From: Stereocaulon alpinum
Lineage: Eukaryota > Ascomycota > Lecanoromycetes > Lecanorales > Stereocaulaceae
Direction: 5' to 3'
DNA: 64,000 nucleotides
NCBI GenBank assembly: GCA_018257865.1
Contig: JAEUBA010000018.1
Coordinates: forward strand, 124,001-188,000
Made by a program: the position numbers and the translations under genes. The first letter of the stretch is position 1. Every line of letters begins with the position of its first letter. Positions 36,418-46,643 of the stretch are shown here, one piece after another. The notes below the pieces were generated by a model. That model worked only from the letters and a program-made list of their open reading frames with translations, did no database searches and was not told the origin of the DNA.

Positions 36418-36881
36418 ATAGAAGTATTAAAGAAGAGATATATAGAAGTTAAGGTCGCTTAGCTAAGCTACTAAAGGTTTTTATATCTATAAGTAGCGGA
36501 TACCCCTATAAGTATAAGGATTATACTCCTAACTATATTACTAAGCTAGAAGTAAAGATTATATAGAAGGTTTATTAAAGTAATATTACTAAGCTAGCTA
36601 AAAAGATAGAAGTATAACTAATTACTAAGTTTATTAAGAAATACTGCTCCCGTATTAAGGAAGATACTATCTAATAGCTAAAGGAAGGTACTAAGGAGAA
36701 AGTATAAGCCTAAGCGGAGGTATATAAGAAGGAGCTAAAGAATAGGTTATTTAATAAGGTTACTAAGGAATAGGAGGAGAAGTTAATATAAGACTATCGC
36801 GATAAGGTTAGATAAGAGATTAAATAGGATCTTTTTAGCAAGCTCTAAGAGAAGGAGACCTTAGGGGACTAAGGTTTCTAA
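36418..36881 (+). pseudogene. Gypsy-1 extra 3' reading frame, C-terminal part
   Basis: Continues the frame of 18874-19972. Removing the TRIM and one copy of GATAT joins the parts in phase, to a total of exactly 521 codons including the TAA at 36879-36881. The joined product has three tandem 8-residue repeats across the junction and then a Lys/Glu-rich, probably coiled-coil C-terminus. The stop is followed directly by the A/G-rich tract and the 3' LTR. Confidence 0.55.
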
Positions 36882-36895
36882 AAAAGGAGGATAGC

Positions 36896-37107
36896 TGTTA
36901 GGAAGGAATTAGCAGTAGTGCTTGCTATTAGGAAGGAATTAGCAGTAGTGCTTGTTACTAGGAATTAGCAGTAGCGATCTATAGTAGCGCCTTGGCCGAC
37001 TTAGCTACCATTTTTAGCAGGCAGCTCCTAACCACTTAGATATATCAATACTAGCTACCTGGCTGCAATATTATCTCCAATTGCTGCGTGCTAGTTGCTA
37101 TCTTTCA
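36896..37107 (+). repeat. Gypsy-1 3' LTR (212 bp)
   Basis: Begins TGTTAGGAAGG and ends GCTATCTTTCA. It has one more copy of a 30-bp unit (GGAATTAGCAGTAGTGCTTG core) than the 5' LTR: units start at 36897 and 36927, followed by a partial third. Confidence 0.88.
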
Positions 37108-37558
37108 CCGCTTGGGGTTACCCGCTCGTGAAGCCCCCACCCAGAAAAGTAGACCTTGGGACATCTCATCTCGATTGCGATCACGTGCCGGTTGTCCCGC
37201 CAACAATCTCGTGTCAATAGACACGAGTCGATTGGACCCTTCTCCGCACTCGACCAATCGGTCTAGAGCATTGATGCTAAGGCGATGACTTGCAGTGGTT
37301 TCGGAGCCATGCGGGTAAGCGAGCGTCTGTTTACTTTGGATCTTTTCATGGCCAGAAGTATCCCCCACTATGTATAGGATCCCCACCATGTCTCATCAAA
37401 TTCGCATAAGCTTCACTTGCAGTCGTGATCCACTGGATTCGTTGAACCGTACAATCTGCTTCAAATTAGGCCCATACTGAAGTGTGCGTTGGGATATGAC
37501 TCGGTAATCGGCAGCATCGGCAGCAAGGCGCTGCCATCAGACGTGCACGCTATTTCGG
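37108..37558. other. Spacer between the transposon island and the kelch gene
   Basis: Ordinary base composition returns immediately after the LTR, with CpA and TpG normal. It holds the promoter of the kelch gene and possibly a missing first exon, but no signal-peptide-like exon could be found here or in the 280 bp left of the island. Confidence 0.4.
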
Positions 37559-40285
37559 ATGGCTACCTATCCCTACAATCCCACGAGGATCCTATCCTCT
37601 TCCAAGTCAGAGGACGTCATCTACATACTCCGACCTGCAGCCGCACCCTCGACGGCGTCTCAACTTTTGGCCGTCAATGCAAGCACAACGCTGAACCCTA
37701 CAAGCCTACCCTACTCGACCATATCACCCACGCTTCCGTTCCTTGCTGGAACCCAAGGCAGCAACGCATACACGCCGGCGATTGATGAAGAAGGAAACAT
37801 CAAAATCTACACGGGGAGGTGCGGGGGTGCAACAGTAGCATCGAAATTGTGGCAATTCACCCCTTCGAACGAAGGGTCGACCATCAATGGAACTTGGAAA
37901 GAGTTGGATCTTACAATCCGAGGCGTTGATGGCAGTGACGGCCTTGACGGCGCCAATTACCTGGCCTCGGCAATAACCTTCTCTGGCATGGTCAACGGTA
38001 CCTCGGAGATGTACATATTCGGAGGGATGTGCCCCAATTCGACATCTTTGACAGCGGACAACTGGACGCATTCCGCTGACTATTCAAACACTATGTTAAC
38101 AATCGAGTCCTCGGCACAGGCACATGATCTAGGCATCTCATCAAGTCGAGGCCCTCCTGTAGCAGAGGCTGGCTGCACATTCACTCCACTCCAACCTACC
38201 TACTTCAGCTCTGCAAGCAGCAATGAAACGAAATCCTCGAATCAGAATTTTGTGTTGCTTGGAGGCCACACTCAACAAGCTTTCATCAACATGTCACAAG
38301 TCGCACTGTTTTCTCTGCCCGAACAGAGCTGGAGTTTCTTGCCAGTGGACTTGCCTCCAGAAGAACCAAATACGGAGCTGGCCACAAGAGGTCCGACAAC
38401 GATAGACTCAAGATCAGGCCATACCGCAATACTTACATCGGATGGCAAAAGCGTCATTGTGTTTGGTGGGTGGGTTGGCGACATCACACAGCCAGCGGAT
38501 CCTCAGCTGGCAGTACTCGAGCTCGGGCAGGGCTATGGTGGTAGTGGCGACTGGCAATGGAGTGTTCCAAGCCAGACAGGACCAGGCCTCGAGGCTGGAA
38601 CGGGAATCTACGGTCACGGGGCTATTATGCTTCCAGGCGATGTCATGATGGTTGTGGGGGGGTTCCAGATACCAACATCCAACCATACCGACAGGAAGAG
38701 GCAGAATCCTTCAGCAAGCTCGAATGCGTATTTCTTCGATACAACATCCAGTTCGTGGTTAACCAATTACACGCACCCAAAGGTCGCTGCTGGTCACAGA
38801 ACTTCGAATGGCATTGATGCGAACAATGATGCAACAGCTAAGAGAGTGGGACTTGGAGCAGGTCTTACCCTAGGCATTTTGGCAATTCTAGCCATAGTCG
38901 TCTTCTTCTTCTGGTATAGTCGTCGATTAAAACGGCGCAGAGTTGCTCGTGAGGACGGGTTGCGCAATTTGGCTGCTGCCGTAAGCCGACCGCAATTATC
39001 TGGTCCTGTCCAGCACGGTAACAATCAGCAACAGAGTGAAATGGCCACGGTGGACTGGCTCGGAGGCGCCGGTCCTTATCGAATAGCTCGTGGCGAGCCT
39101 GAAGCCGAAAGAACAGGGTTGCTGTTTGAGACACCAAGTCCGACACGAGGCTTGCGTCGATCTTTGCATTCTCGTGGAAACTTTCAGCCAACGTCCCGCT
39201 ACGACGGTGCTCCAGGATTTAGCACCATCCACCCGATCGATGAGCGAGATGAATACGATGAAGATAACGCTAATGGCACGTCTTCAGGACATCATGAGAC
39301 GATCCAGCGTGAGGATTACCACATATTGAGCAACGTCCCAGTTCTTGACCCATTCCACGACGCCATCGATGGCTCACGGACACCGTCCCCGCAGTCGCCG
39401 CAGGACAGGGAGCTAGAAGTTCGTAATTGGGTCAATGATTGGACGAGAGCGGATGCATTGATGCATCAGAATGCGGGACGTCTCTCACCTGATAAGAATG
39501 ACCGAACATCATCCACGCTCAGCGACAGATCGGCGCGATCTGCTTTATCCTCTCATTCAGTTCAGCATTCTACTGGTGGTCTTAGCAGAAGTATATCGCA
39601 GCGTTCAGCTGCACTCTTCAATACTACTCCAGTCAATTACCAACAAAACTCAGCACAACGCTATAGTCCGGAACATCGTCGATCCCGGTCTTTGACCATC
39701 ACGCCAGTTCAGCGACGTGCGGCTACTCCTGATACGTTTGCCACAGCTGATACTTCCTTTTCCGCACTACAAGCAGAGGGCGAAGCGTTGCTTGGGCAGT
39801 ATCATGATTCTGGCGAAGCATCTCCGACCAGGAGCCAAAGCCGAGCACGAGGATGGATGGGCAGTGTTCGCCGTGCGTTTGCCGGTGGAGAGCGAAGTGC
39901 TTCGACATCACCAGAGTACAACACTAGCACGTCGTCATCACCAACAAAGCCATACCATACTGAAGGAGGGCTGCCCAGACGAGCGGCTAGCACAGGAGCT
40001 ATGCTTTGGCAGAAGCGACAAGGTGCGAAAGACTGGGACGTGGAAGGCGGGAATGCAAGAGAAGAAAGCAGCAATGAGCACGAGATGAACGATGAAGACT
40101 GGGATGTTGAATCTGCAGTGGAAAGACGAGTGGTGCAAGTGATGTTCACCGTGCCAAAGGAGAAACTTCGAGTAGTCAATCAGGGGCCTGATGGAGACGG
40201 CGAATCAGTTCTCAGTGCGGAGGCGAAGGAAGCAGGCGAAGACGGCGAACATTGGGACAAGCGAAAAGGAAAAGAAAGGCAATAG
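37559..40285 (+). CDS. Kelch-repeat single-pass membrane protein (fungal cell-surface type)
   Basis: One exon, 908 residues. The N-terminal 430 residues form a kelch-type beta-propeller, with repeat signatures such as MYIFGGMC, FVLLGGH, SVIVFGGW and VMMVVGG, and many N-glycosylation sequons, so it should lie outside the cell. A transmembrane helix follows at about 432-453, then a basic stop-transfer RRLKRRR, and a 440-residue Ser/Pro/Glu-rich cytoplasmic tail ending in a conserved-looking VQVMFTVPKEKLRV segment. The order resembles fungal surface kelch proteins of unknown ligand. Oddly, the ATG at 37559 is not followed by a signal peptide, although the topology needs one; the frame is open upstream only to 37508. 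A first exon is missing or lost, or translocation uses the internal helix. Confidence 0.8.
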   Translation: MATYPYNPTRILSSSKSEDVIYILRPAAAPSTASQLLAVNASTTLNPTSLPYSTISPTLPFLAGTQGSNAYTPAIDEEGNIKIYTGRCGGATVASKLWQFTPSNEGSTINGTWKELDLTIRGVDGSDGLDGANYLASAITFSGMVNGTSEMYIFGGMCPNSTSLTADNWTHSADYSNTMLTIESSAQAHDLGISSSRGPPVAEAGCTFTPLQPTYFSSASSNETKSSNQNFVLLGGHTQQAFINMSQVALFSLPEQSWSFLPVDLPPEEPNTELATRGPTTIDSRSGHTAILTSDGKSVIVFGGWVGDITQPADPQLAVLELGQGYGGSGDWQWSVPSQTGPGLEAGTGIYGHGAIMLPGDVMMVVGGFQIPTSNHTDRKRQNPSASSNAYFFDTTSSSWLTNYTHPKVAAGHRTSNGIDANNDATAKRVGLGAGLTLGILAILAIVVFFFWYSRRLKRRRVAREDGLRNLAAAVSRPQLSGPVQHGNNQQQSEMATVDWLGGAGPYRIARGEPEAERTGLLFETPSPTRGLRRSLHSRGNFQPTSRYDGAPGFSTIHPIDERDEYDEDNANGTSSGHHETIQREDYHILSNVPVLDPFHDAIDGSRTPSPQSPQDRELEVRNWVNDWTRADALMHQNAGRLSPDKNDRTSSTLSDRSARSALSSHSVQHSTGGLSRSISQRSAALFNTTPVNYQQNSAQRYSPEHRRSRSLTITPVQRRAATPDTFATADTSFSALQAEGEALLGQYHDSGEASPTRSQSRARGWMGSVRRAFAGGERSASTSPEYNTSTSSSPTKPYHTEGGLPRRAASTGAMLWQKRQGAKDWDVEGGNAREESSNEHEMNDEDWDVESAVERRVVQVMFTVPKEKLRVVNQGPDGDGESVLSAEAKEAGEDGEHWDKRKGKERQ

Positions 40286-41867
40286 GAGCCGGTCGTTCTT
40301 GCCATTGAGGTATATGCAGCTTTGAAGAGCGTTTGATTCAATGTTCATCACATAGGGAGAAGGTGATTGGTTACACGGGCAGGACACGGGAAGGATACTT
40401 TTAAGCCATGTCAGCGTGCAAGCGAGCGTAACTGCAGATCGAATGTGCTATAGAATTGTCTCTGCGTGAATAGTAAATCCGATTAAGTATCATCTGAATA
40501 GAACGCGAACAGCAAAGGAGACACAAGTATGCCTCACCAAGCTCTCACCGAGCTCACATCGGAAGAGGATGGGGCTGTGCAAGGCAACGGGACCGCAGCA
40601 CTAAGGAATAACATTTGAGACAAAAGCTTGAGATCATAAGTTACTGACGGAGGCTGAGTCGATTTAGTCAACCCCGAAAAAGATCGTAGTCAGCAGAGGA
40701 CGTCTAGCGGCCTTCGATGGGGCTCCCGCCGTAGGTACTGTACCATAAGGTAGTTGGGGTAAGTTAGTCTGTGATCGAGGACCGATGTCTGTCCGAGACT
40801 CCGATATCTACCCACCGGCTTCGCCTCCTCACCGCTAGCAAGGGTCATGATCCTTCGGCCTTTTAGGGCTGTTAGGGCTGCAACGTTCATCACTGTAGGC
40901 GCCCTGGCCACTAGATCTCCCTGCACGACTGCGTTTCCAACCGCCAGATGTTCTATCTTGGGCAGGTCGCATTTACGAGTACTTGATCGCGAACCCTCAA
41001 ATACAGAATAAGGGCGACTCTGCGTCTGAGGAACGTCCAACGCAAGCGCAACCTCCCCACTATTGATTGCTCATCTGCCGCCATACATACGATATCCGAC
41101 CCCCATTTCAAGTGATATGAGCCTTACAGGAAAAGGAGATCTTGTAGGTATGGCGGACTTGTTATATCATACTACTTTGCGCAGCCCCAGGGCTTAGACT
41201 CATGTCCCCAGTTGCTCTTTGCGGACCACGATGCTAACGATTGGTCGCGATCATCAGGACTTTGCTCAGAGTGAAGCGCACATTCACATCATTGCATTGA
41301 ACATCTCACTCTCTACATAAACTGTCCTCTGGTGCCGAGTTTCACTGCCCATAGTCCGCCGACGCCCACGAAGGACGAGCGATATTCTCATCACTCGCGG
41401 ATTATCACTTCCTCTATCCCCACGAGGCTGCGCTAAGACGTCCACCATAAGCTGCTATAAGGAGCTTTGACTGGCCCAAGCTCCAGTTCCAGCCGACAGA
41501 CACCATTGACTTCGGAAGAAAGACATACAGTTTGGATTTGGCTGTCCAGTCCAACGGTTGATCCCGCTTGAAACACCTGTGCAACTTGAAACAAACGCCG
41601 ATCCTTCAGCACCCGCCTCTCATTCAGCACTCGTGTTGAAGGGGGCATTGCTAAGCATCCGACTTCGTACCTAAGTTCCCCTCCACCAACCATCTTTGCA
41701 CAGCCTCACGTAAAGGACGATATCGCTCTCGAAGATTGGAGTAGGCCATCAGAGAGCCCTACGCTGTTTCGGGGCTTTCTCCACAGCCTTTCTATCTCCG
41801 ACAGCTTATCCCAAAACAATTGCCTCAGCCATCATCAGGAGGCAGTCGCAGTATCTCTGCAAACACG
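40286..41867. promoter_or_regulatory. Long CRZ1 upstream region
   Basis: About 1.6 kb with no gene I can support. A 116-codon minus-strand frame at 40690-41040 has no recognisable features. From about 41270 to the start codon the sequence is C/T-rich with few ATGs, as in the long 5' leaders of fungal regulatory genes. Confidence 0.45.
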
Positions 41868-44150
41868 ATGGAAGCCCATCGTGGTAGGTCTTCGTCTTCG
41901 GGACATCAATCCAATCAACGTATAAGTCTTTCGCCATCGCCTCATAATTTCCAAAACCAATCTTCTCCTACTGACTTATCAACTACCGCTACGAACTTCA
42001 ATCTTCAATCTTTCAATACAAACCTCTCTCCTACCAGTGAGTCTGGTCTACAATACAACACCCTCTCCACGTCGTATATCAACGGCTCCCCGCAACAACC
42101 TCAATTCCAACATCAGCACGTGCTGCCCAGCAACGACTTCCCTGACCGGTCATTCGGACAGTCATACCAGCAAAATGGTCTAGAGTCGACCTTCCAGCAA
42201 GAGATGTCGCATATGAACGGTCATCAAGCAAATCAACAGTTCCAGCAAGACGCCCTAGGCCTTGACCAGAACTTCGACGCTTATCCTCACCAGCAACCTG
42301 ACTTCACCGGAAAGCAAGGACAGTCTTTCGGGAACAATTATATGCTAGACCCTCAACTCGACGTAGATCAACAACCACAAGGACACATCAACCCCCAAGA
42401 TATCATGAGCGACATGTCGTCACCTCAGAACATGGTCCCAACACCACCAAACCTGATGCCCCCGTCTGGGCACTCCTCCGGGCCAACGTCTCCGGTCACG
42501 AGTCAAGGCCACCAATGGTCTCCCAATCACTCGCGGAACGCTTCTGCTTCACTCGATCCTTCTTCAGCTGCTTTCGCCAATGGTCAAGCACCAACAGAGT
42601 GGGCCGGCATGCAATTCCAGACACATCGCAGAGCGCCTTCGGATGCACATTCCGATGTCTCTTCTTCTGCTGCTCCTTCGCCTTTCCTCCCTCAACAGGA
42701 CAGCTTTGAGCAAAACGAGTACAGCCCATCGCCCTTAATGCGCCCTCAGCCAGACCCTCAAATTTTCAACGACGGGTTGGGTATTGGGAACTTCAGCATA
42801 TCAGACAACCAGCAACATGCTCACAGTCCCAGACATAGCCCTTTCGTGTCACCGCGCATGTCACCACAGCCTGGGCTCGGCCTTGCACAAGAAGCTAGCT
42901 TTATGCCTTTACAAAATCAGAACAACGGCTTCAATGGAGTATCTGGACCCCAGATGTACAGCTCTGAAGCATTTCCACAATTCGAGGGAGAGAGACTCGG
43001 CTCCAATGACATGGGTCTGGCCACCCAGATGGCGCCACCCGAGATCAACGTCCAATTGGCACCATCGACCCAACCAGGAGGCTTTGATCCTTCACCGAGG
43101 TCTGAACACGATTTCGACGCGTTAACCCCTCCCGATAACAGAGGTAAGATACTACAACTGTCATTCAGCACCTAAACTAACAGAGATGTAGGCAGAAAGA
43201 ACCGAATGCGTGCAAAGTCAGACACTTACATCTCACGCCCAGTAACGCCAGCGTCGAACACTGCCACTTTGGGTTCAAACGACTCATCTGATCGACGTCG
43301 CTCACTCTCACCTGGCTACGTTGGCGCCTTTTCTCCTAATGTCTCCCGCGACTCCTCTCCAGCACCTAGGACCTCACCTTCTCGTCGCTCATCCACCAAC
43401 TCGATACCAAATCGCGATTACATTCTTGAATTAGCTGATCCCAACCGGCCACCGGTGTCTGGCAACGAGAAGCGTGTTCAGAAGCATCCCGCTACGTTCC
43501 AGTGCAATCTTTGCCCAAAAAAGTTCACCCGAGCCTACAATCTCCGCTCTCATCTCCGTACTCACACTGATGAGCGTCCATTCGTATGCACGGTTTGCGG
43601 AAAGGCATTCGCCCGTCAACACGACCGCAAGAGGCACGAAGGACTACATAGCGGAGAGAAGAAGTTTGTCTGTCGAGGCGAGCTAGGCACTGGAGGAAGC
43701 TGGGGCTGTGGTAGGCGGTTTGCCCGTGCGGATGCCCTGGGCCGGCATTTCCGAAGCGAAGCTGGCAGAGTCTGCATCAAGCCTTTACTAGACGAAGAAG
43801 CCATGGAGCGCCAGCGCGCCTATGACGAGCAGATGATGAATCAGAGCATGCAAGCTGGTGGCATGATGCCACAACCACCTATAAATGGTAACATGCAAAA
43901 TGGAGGTTTTGCGTTCCCAGCTGCAATCTTGGCACAATTCCCGCAACTACAAACCATACAGTGGGATCAAATTCCTCCCGGGGGCGACGACGATATAAGT
44001 GGTCGGAGTAGTTTCGATGCTAGCAGCGGAGGAGAATTTTATGACGAACCGGAGGAAGGTTATGTGAGTGGTCCCGGCACAGCCTATGGCAATAGCTGGG
44101 ACAATCAAATGGATAATCGAGAATGGGCAAGTGATTGCGAAGGAAGGTGA
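41868..44150 (+). CDS. crz1: Calcineurin-responsive C2H2 zinc-finger transcription factor Crz1/CrzA
   Basis: Exons 41868-43143 and 43192-44150, joined across a 48-nt GTAAGA...GTAG intron, give 744 residues. The frame is open upstream without an ATG, so I start at MEAHRGRSSSSG. A long Gln/Ser/Pro-rich activation region is followed by a PxIxIT-like calcineurin docking motif PEINVQ near residue 391. The spliced junction then gives GRKNRMRAKS and Ser/Pro clusters. Two canonical C2H2 fingers are at about 528-550 (FQCNLCPKKFTRAYNL) and 556-578 (FVCTVCGKAFARQHDR). A third, atypical finger has the GELGTGGSWGCGRRFARADAL insertion seen in Crz1 orthologues. Calcineurin dephosphorylates Crz1 on Ca2+ rise so that it enters the nucleus and induces wall and ion-homeostasis genes. 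High confidence from the finger block. Confidence 0.93.
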
Positions 44151-45604
44151 CGGCTGACCACGAAGTAAATGTGATATGGATTTCTACGTTTTCTTGTTTA
44201 TGTCAATCATGGTTCGCAGATATGATACCATTGCTATTAGTCTGTTGAAGGATGCTCATCTTTACGTGGCTTAGCATTGGTGTTAGTACGGAGGTCGTCT
44301 CTTGGGGATCTAATCCCACTTGCGAGCACTGGCTTGGGTCCATATAGACTTTCTCTTCTTATTTGCGTCTTCTATGAGGTGGAGCACCTACTGTTTAGAT
44401 ACCAGATGCAATTATACCATAGCCAATTGATTGATGACCTTGAGAGGCCTAATCAAGTAACTCGTTTTGACTCGACTCCAGAAAGGTCCACTTCCCATTG
44501 CCTTCGAGATTACAATTTGCTGTTCCACACTCAGAGGACCAGTCCCTCGCAATAGACATTCTTCCAAACACTGGGACATCAAGTTGTCCACGCATACAGA
44601 GGTCTGATTGAACATTCGTCGTATCTGCTAACGCTTACACGAAGCATCTATGAACCAACATGCCAGTCTACTGTCTAATAATTACGACAATTGCTAAGGC
44701 ATGTTAATGGAACACAAGGTTGGCATTTCGATAGTCTCGTATCTTGCATTGTATCGCAGTCCAGATGTTAAAGCCTTGAGAGCTACCCGAAGTCATTGAA
44801 TACTTCGCTCGTGGTGAGCGGTGGGAGTATTCCGTACCACAATTGGCGAGTGATGGTGTGAAGAGTCGAACTGTGGCTTGTCTCCTAGCAGCCACGTAAT
44901 CGTAGTCTTCAGATAGTCAGATGGGGAGTGATTTTCTCGAGATATAGGGTATTTAAATCGGCCGAGGAATAAGGTACTGGAAGCCTCATCAGCTGGGAGA
45001 TGGTCTCACAATCCGTACCGACGCCGGAAGATCGATAGTGGGAAGCACGAACCCGGGGTCAGAGAAGTAGGTATCAGGTTTTGAAAGCCGGTAGTTAGTG
45101 ACAGGGACTTCCTTTGTGGCGAACCAAGGGTCGCGAGACATCTAAACAAGCGGGTGCTTCCATAGCCTTGCCCTGAGCGTTGCCTGGTCGGTCGCAGCCA
45201 CCCCCAAGCCAACAAATCACGAGATTCCTTCGAACCACTCACCTTCCAAGATAATCGCCTTACAACCGACATTCAAACGTCGACCCACAACACTCTCATC
45301 CCACCAGCACCTTGACTCATTTTCCTTCATACCTATCTGTGCTGATCACTGAGCACTGATAGAGTGGAGATCACCTCTACGTTCCGCAAGCACCAAGCCT
45401 GCGTTCTAGAATAGGTCCGTCCCTCCACACCAAGCCAAAAGCCTTCTGTCTCAACAACTTTCTTACCACCGCCCATCAACACTCACCCCGATCATCCACA
45501 CTACATACGTACTCTTATATTGTCGCAGTAGTTACTGCCATCTCGACACAAGCCTCAAGGGCCCTCTACACGCTTGCTGACGTGTACTTTCCCTCTACTA
45601 CAGT
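44151..45604. other. Intergenic region: CRZ1 3' end and RHO1 promoter/leader
   Basis: About 1.45 kb without a supportable gene. The last 330 bp are strongly C/T-rich (from about 45270), as expected for the promoter and leader of a highly expressed fungal gene. Confidence 0.45.
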
Positions 45605-46643
45605 ATGGCTGAAATCCGACGCAAGCTCGTCATTGTTGGCGACGGTGCCTGCGGCAAGACCTGTCTACTTATGTAAGCCTTCACCTCTTGCGCTCTTGAT
45701 AGCCAGATCCCCTGTCGCAATAACTTCCACCGCTGACTCCTCGAATAGCGTCTTTTCGAAGGGTACCTTCCCAGAGGTCAGCATTCCTCCTTTATCCCAT
45801 CTACATATGGCAGCACAAGAACCTGTCAAACAAACTGCACCAGCCAATAAGCTACAATTTTCTCCATACTTAAAAAGACAAGCTTCCCTACCGTGGTGCT
45901 GATATTCTTGTGGATCTAGGTCTACGTCCCAACCGTCTTTGAGAACTACGTCGCCGATGTCGAGGTTGATGGCAAGCACGTCGAATTAGCTTTATGGGAT
46001 ACGGCAGGACAAGAAGATTATGATCGTCTCCGTCCTCTCTCATACCCAGATTCCCACGTCATCCTTATCTGCTTTGCTGTTGACTCCCCCGATTCCCTTG
46101 ATAACGTGCAGGAGAAGGTTAGTCATTGCCTACTAAGCTAAAGTCTTAGCTTGAAGTAGACTACAAACATAGAGTCGCTAATACATTGTCTTTCTACAGT
46201 GGATTTCTGAAGTCCTCCATTTCTGCCAAGGCCTCCCCATCATCCTCGTTGGCTGCAAGAAAGACCTCCGATATGACCAGAAGACTATCGAGGAGCTACA
46301 CAAGACATCACAGAAACCTGTGACTCCTGAGCAGGTAAGACTAGCCCAATTTCTAGGATAGCTCTTGCCATGACAAAAGCTTGCAAATTCTATACACAGG
46401 TGGAATATATCCTTTTTAGCGTTCACCTACAAGTCATGTCAGAAAGCACACCGCTAACGATCACTCCAACAGGGTGAGGAGGTTAAGAAGAAGATTGGCG
46501 CAAGACACTACCTTGAGTGCTCAGCGAAAACAAACGAAGGTGTCCGAGAGGTGTTTGAGCACGCGACACGCTCAGCATTGCTATCCAAGAAAGGAAAGCA
46601 CGGTGGCCACGATGGCAAGAAGAGACCCTGTCTGATCTTGTAA
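45605..46643 (+). CDS. rho1: Rho1 small GTPase
   Basis: Five exons: 45605-45672, 45749-45776, 45920-46117, 46200-46334 and 46473-46643, all with GT-AG introns (76, 143, 82 and 138 nt), giving 199 residues. Every Rho motif is present: P-loop GDGACGKT at 12-19; switch I/effector TFPEVYVPTVFENY, split by the second intron; DTAGQEDYDRLRPLSYP; the Rho-specific insert KKDLRYDQKTIEEL; ECSAKTNEGV; and the C-terminal CAAX box CLIL after a basic tail, which predicts geranylgeranylation. In fungi Rho1 activates beta-1,3-glucan synthase and protein kinase C and organises actin. The tiny 28-nt second exon is easily missed by gene finders. A RhoGAP gene lies 9 kb away, but nothing shows that the two are co-regulated. 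Confidence 0.96.

Larger units (their letters stand above)
7787..37107 (+). mobile_element. Gypsy-1: outermost LTR retrotransposon of a nested, RIP-mutated island
   Basis: The island is bounded by two direct LTRs (7787-7968 and 36896-37107) that begin TGTTGGG or TGTTAGG and end TTTTA or TTTCA. The flanks carry a short duplication, CCGC (7783-7786 and 37108-37111), so the whole 29.3-kb block behaves as one insertion into an intergenic site. What belongs to gypsy-1 itself is the LTR pair, gag and the start of pol (about 8400-11302), an extra 3' reading frame (18874-19972 plus 36418-36881), and a purine-rich tract just before the right LTR (around 36882-36895). The rest is younger elements inside it. 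Most of RT and all of RNase H and integrase are missing, so a deletion accompanied the later events. CpA and TpG are nearly absent, typical of RIP. Confidence 0.85.

Noticed and set aside
36896..36985. Short direct repeats near the right LTR as a possible CRISPR-like or satellite array
   Set aside because: Only about 2.7 copies of a 30-bp unit within an LTR, without spacers; a slippage product.
8000..37000. Any intact accessory gene (defence, metabolite or effector) inside the AT-rich island
   Set aside because: No frame longer than a few dozen codons is open, and every coding signal traces to a transposon protein or to the two extra 3' frames.
40690..41040. 116-codon minus frame upstream of CRZ1
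   Set aside because: No recognisable domain, no splice partners, and it lies in what looks like a promoter region.
41820..41867. Extension of CRZ1 to 41820
   Set aside because: The codon there is TTG, not ATG; the first ATG in frame is 41868.
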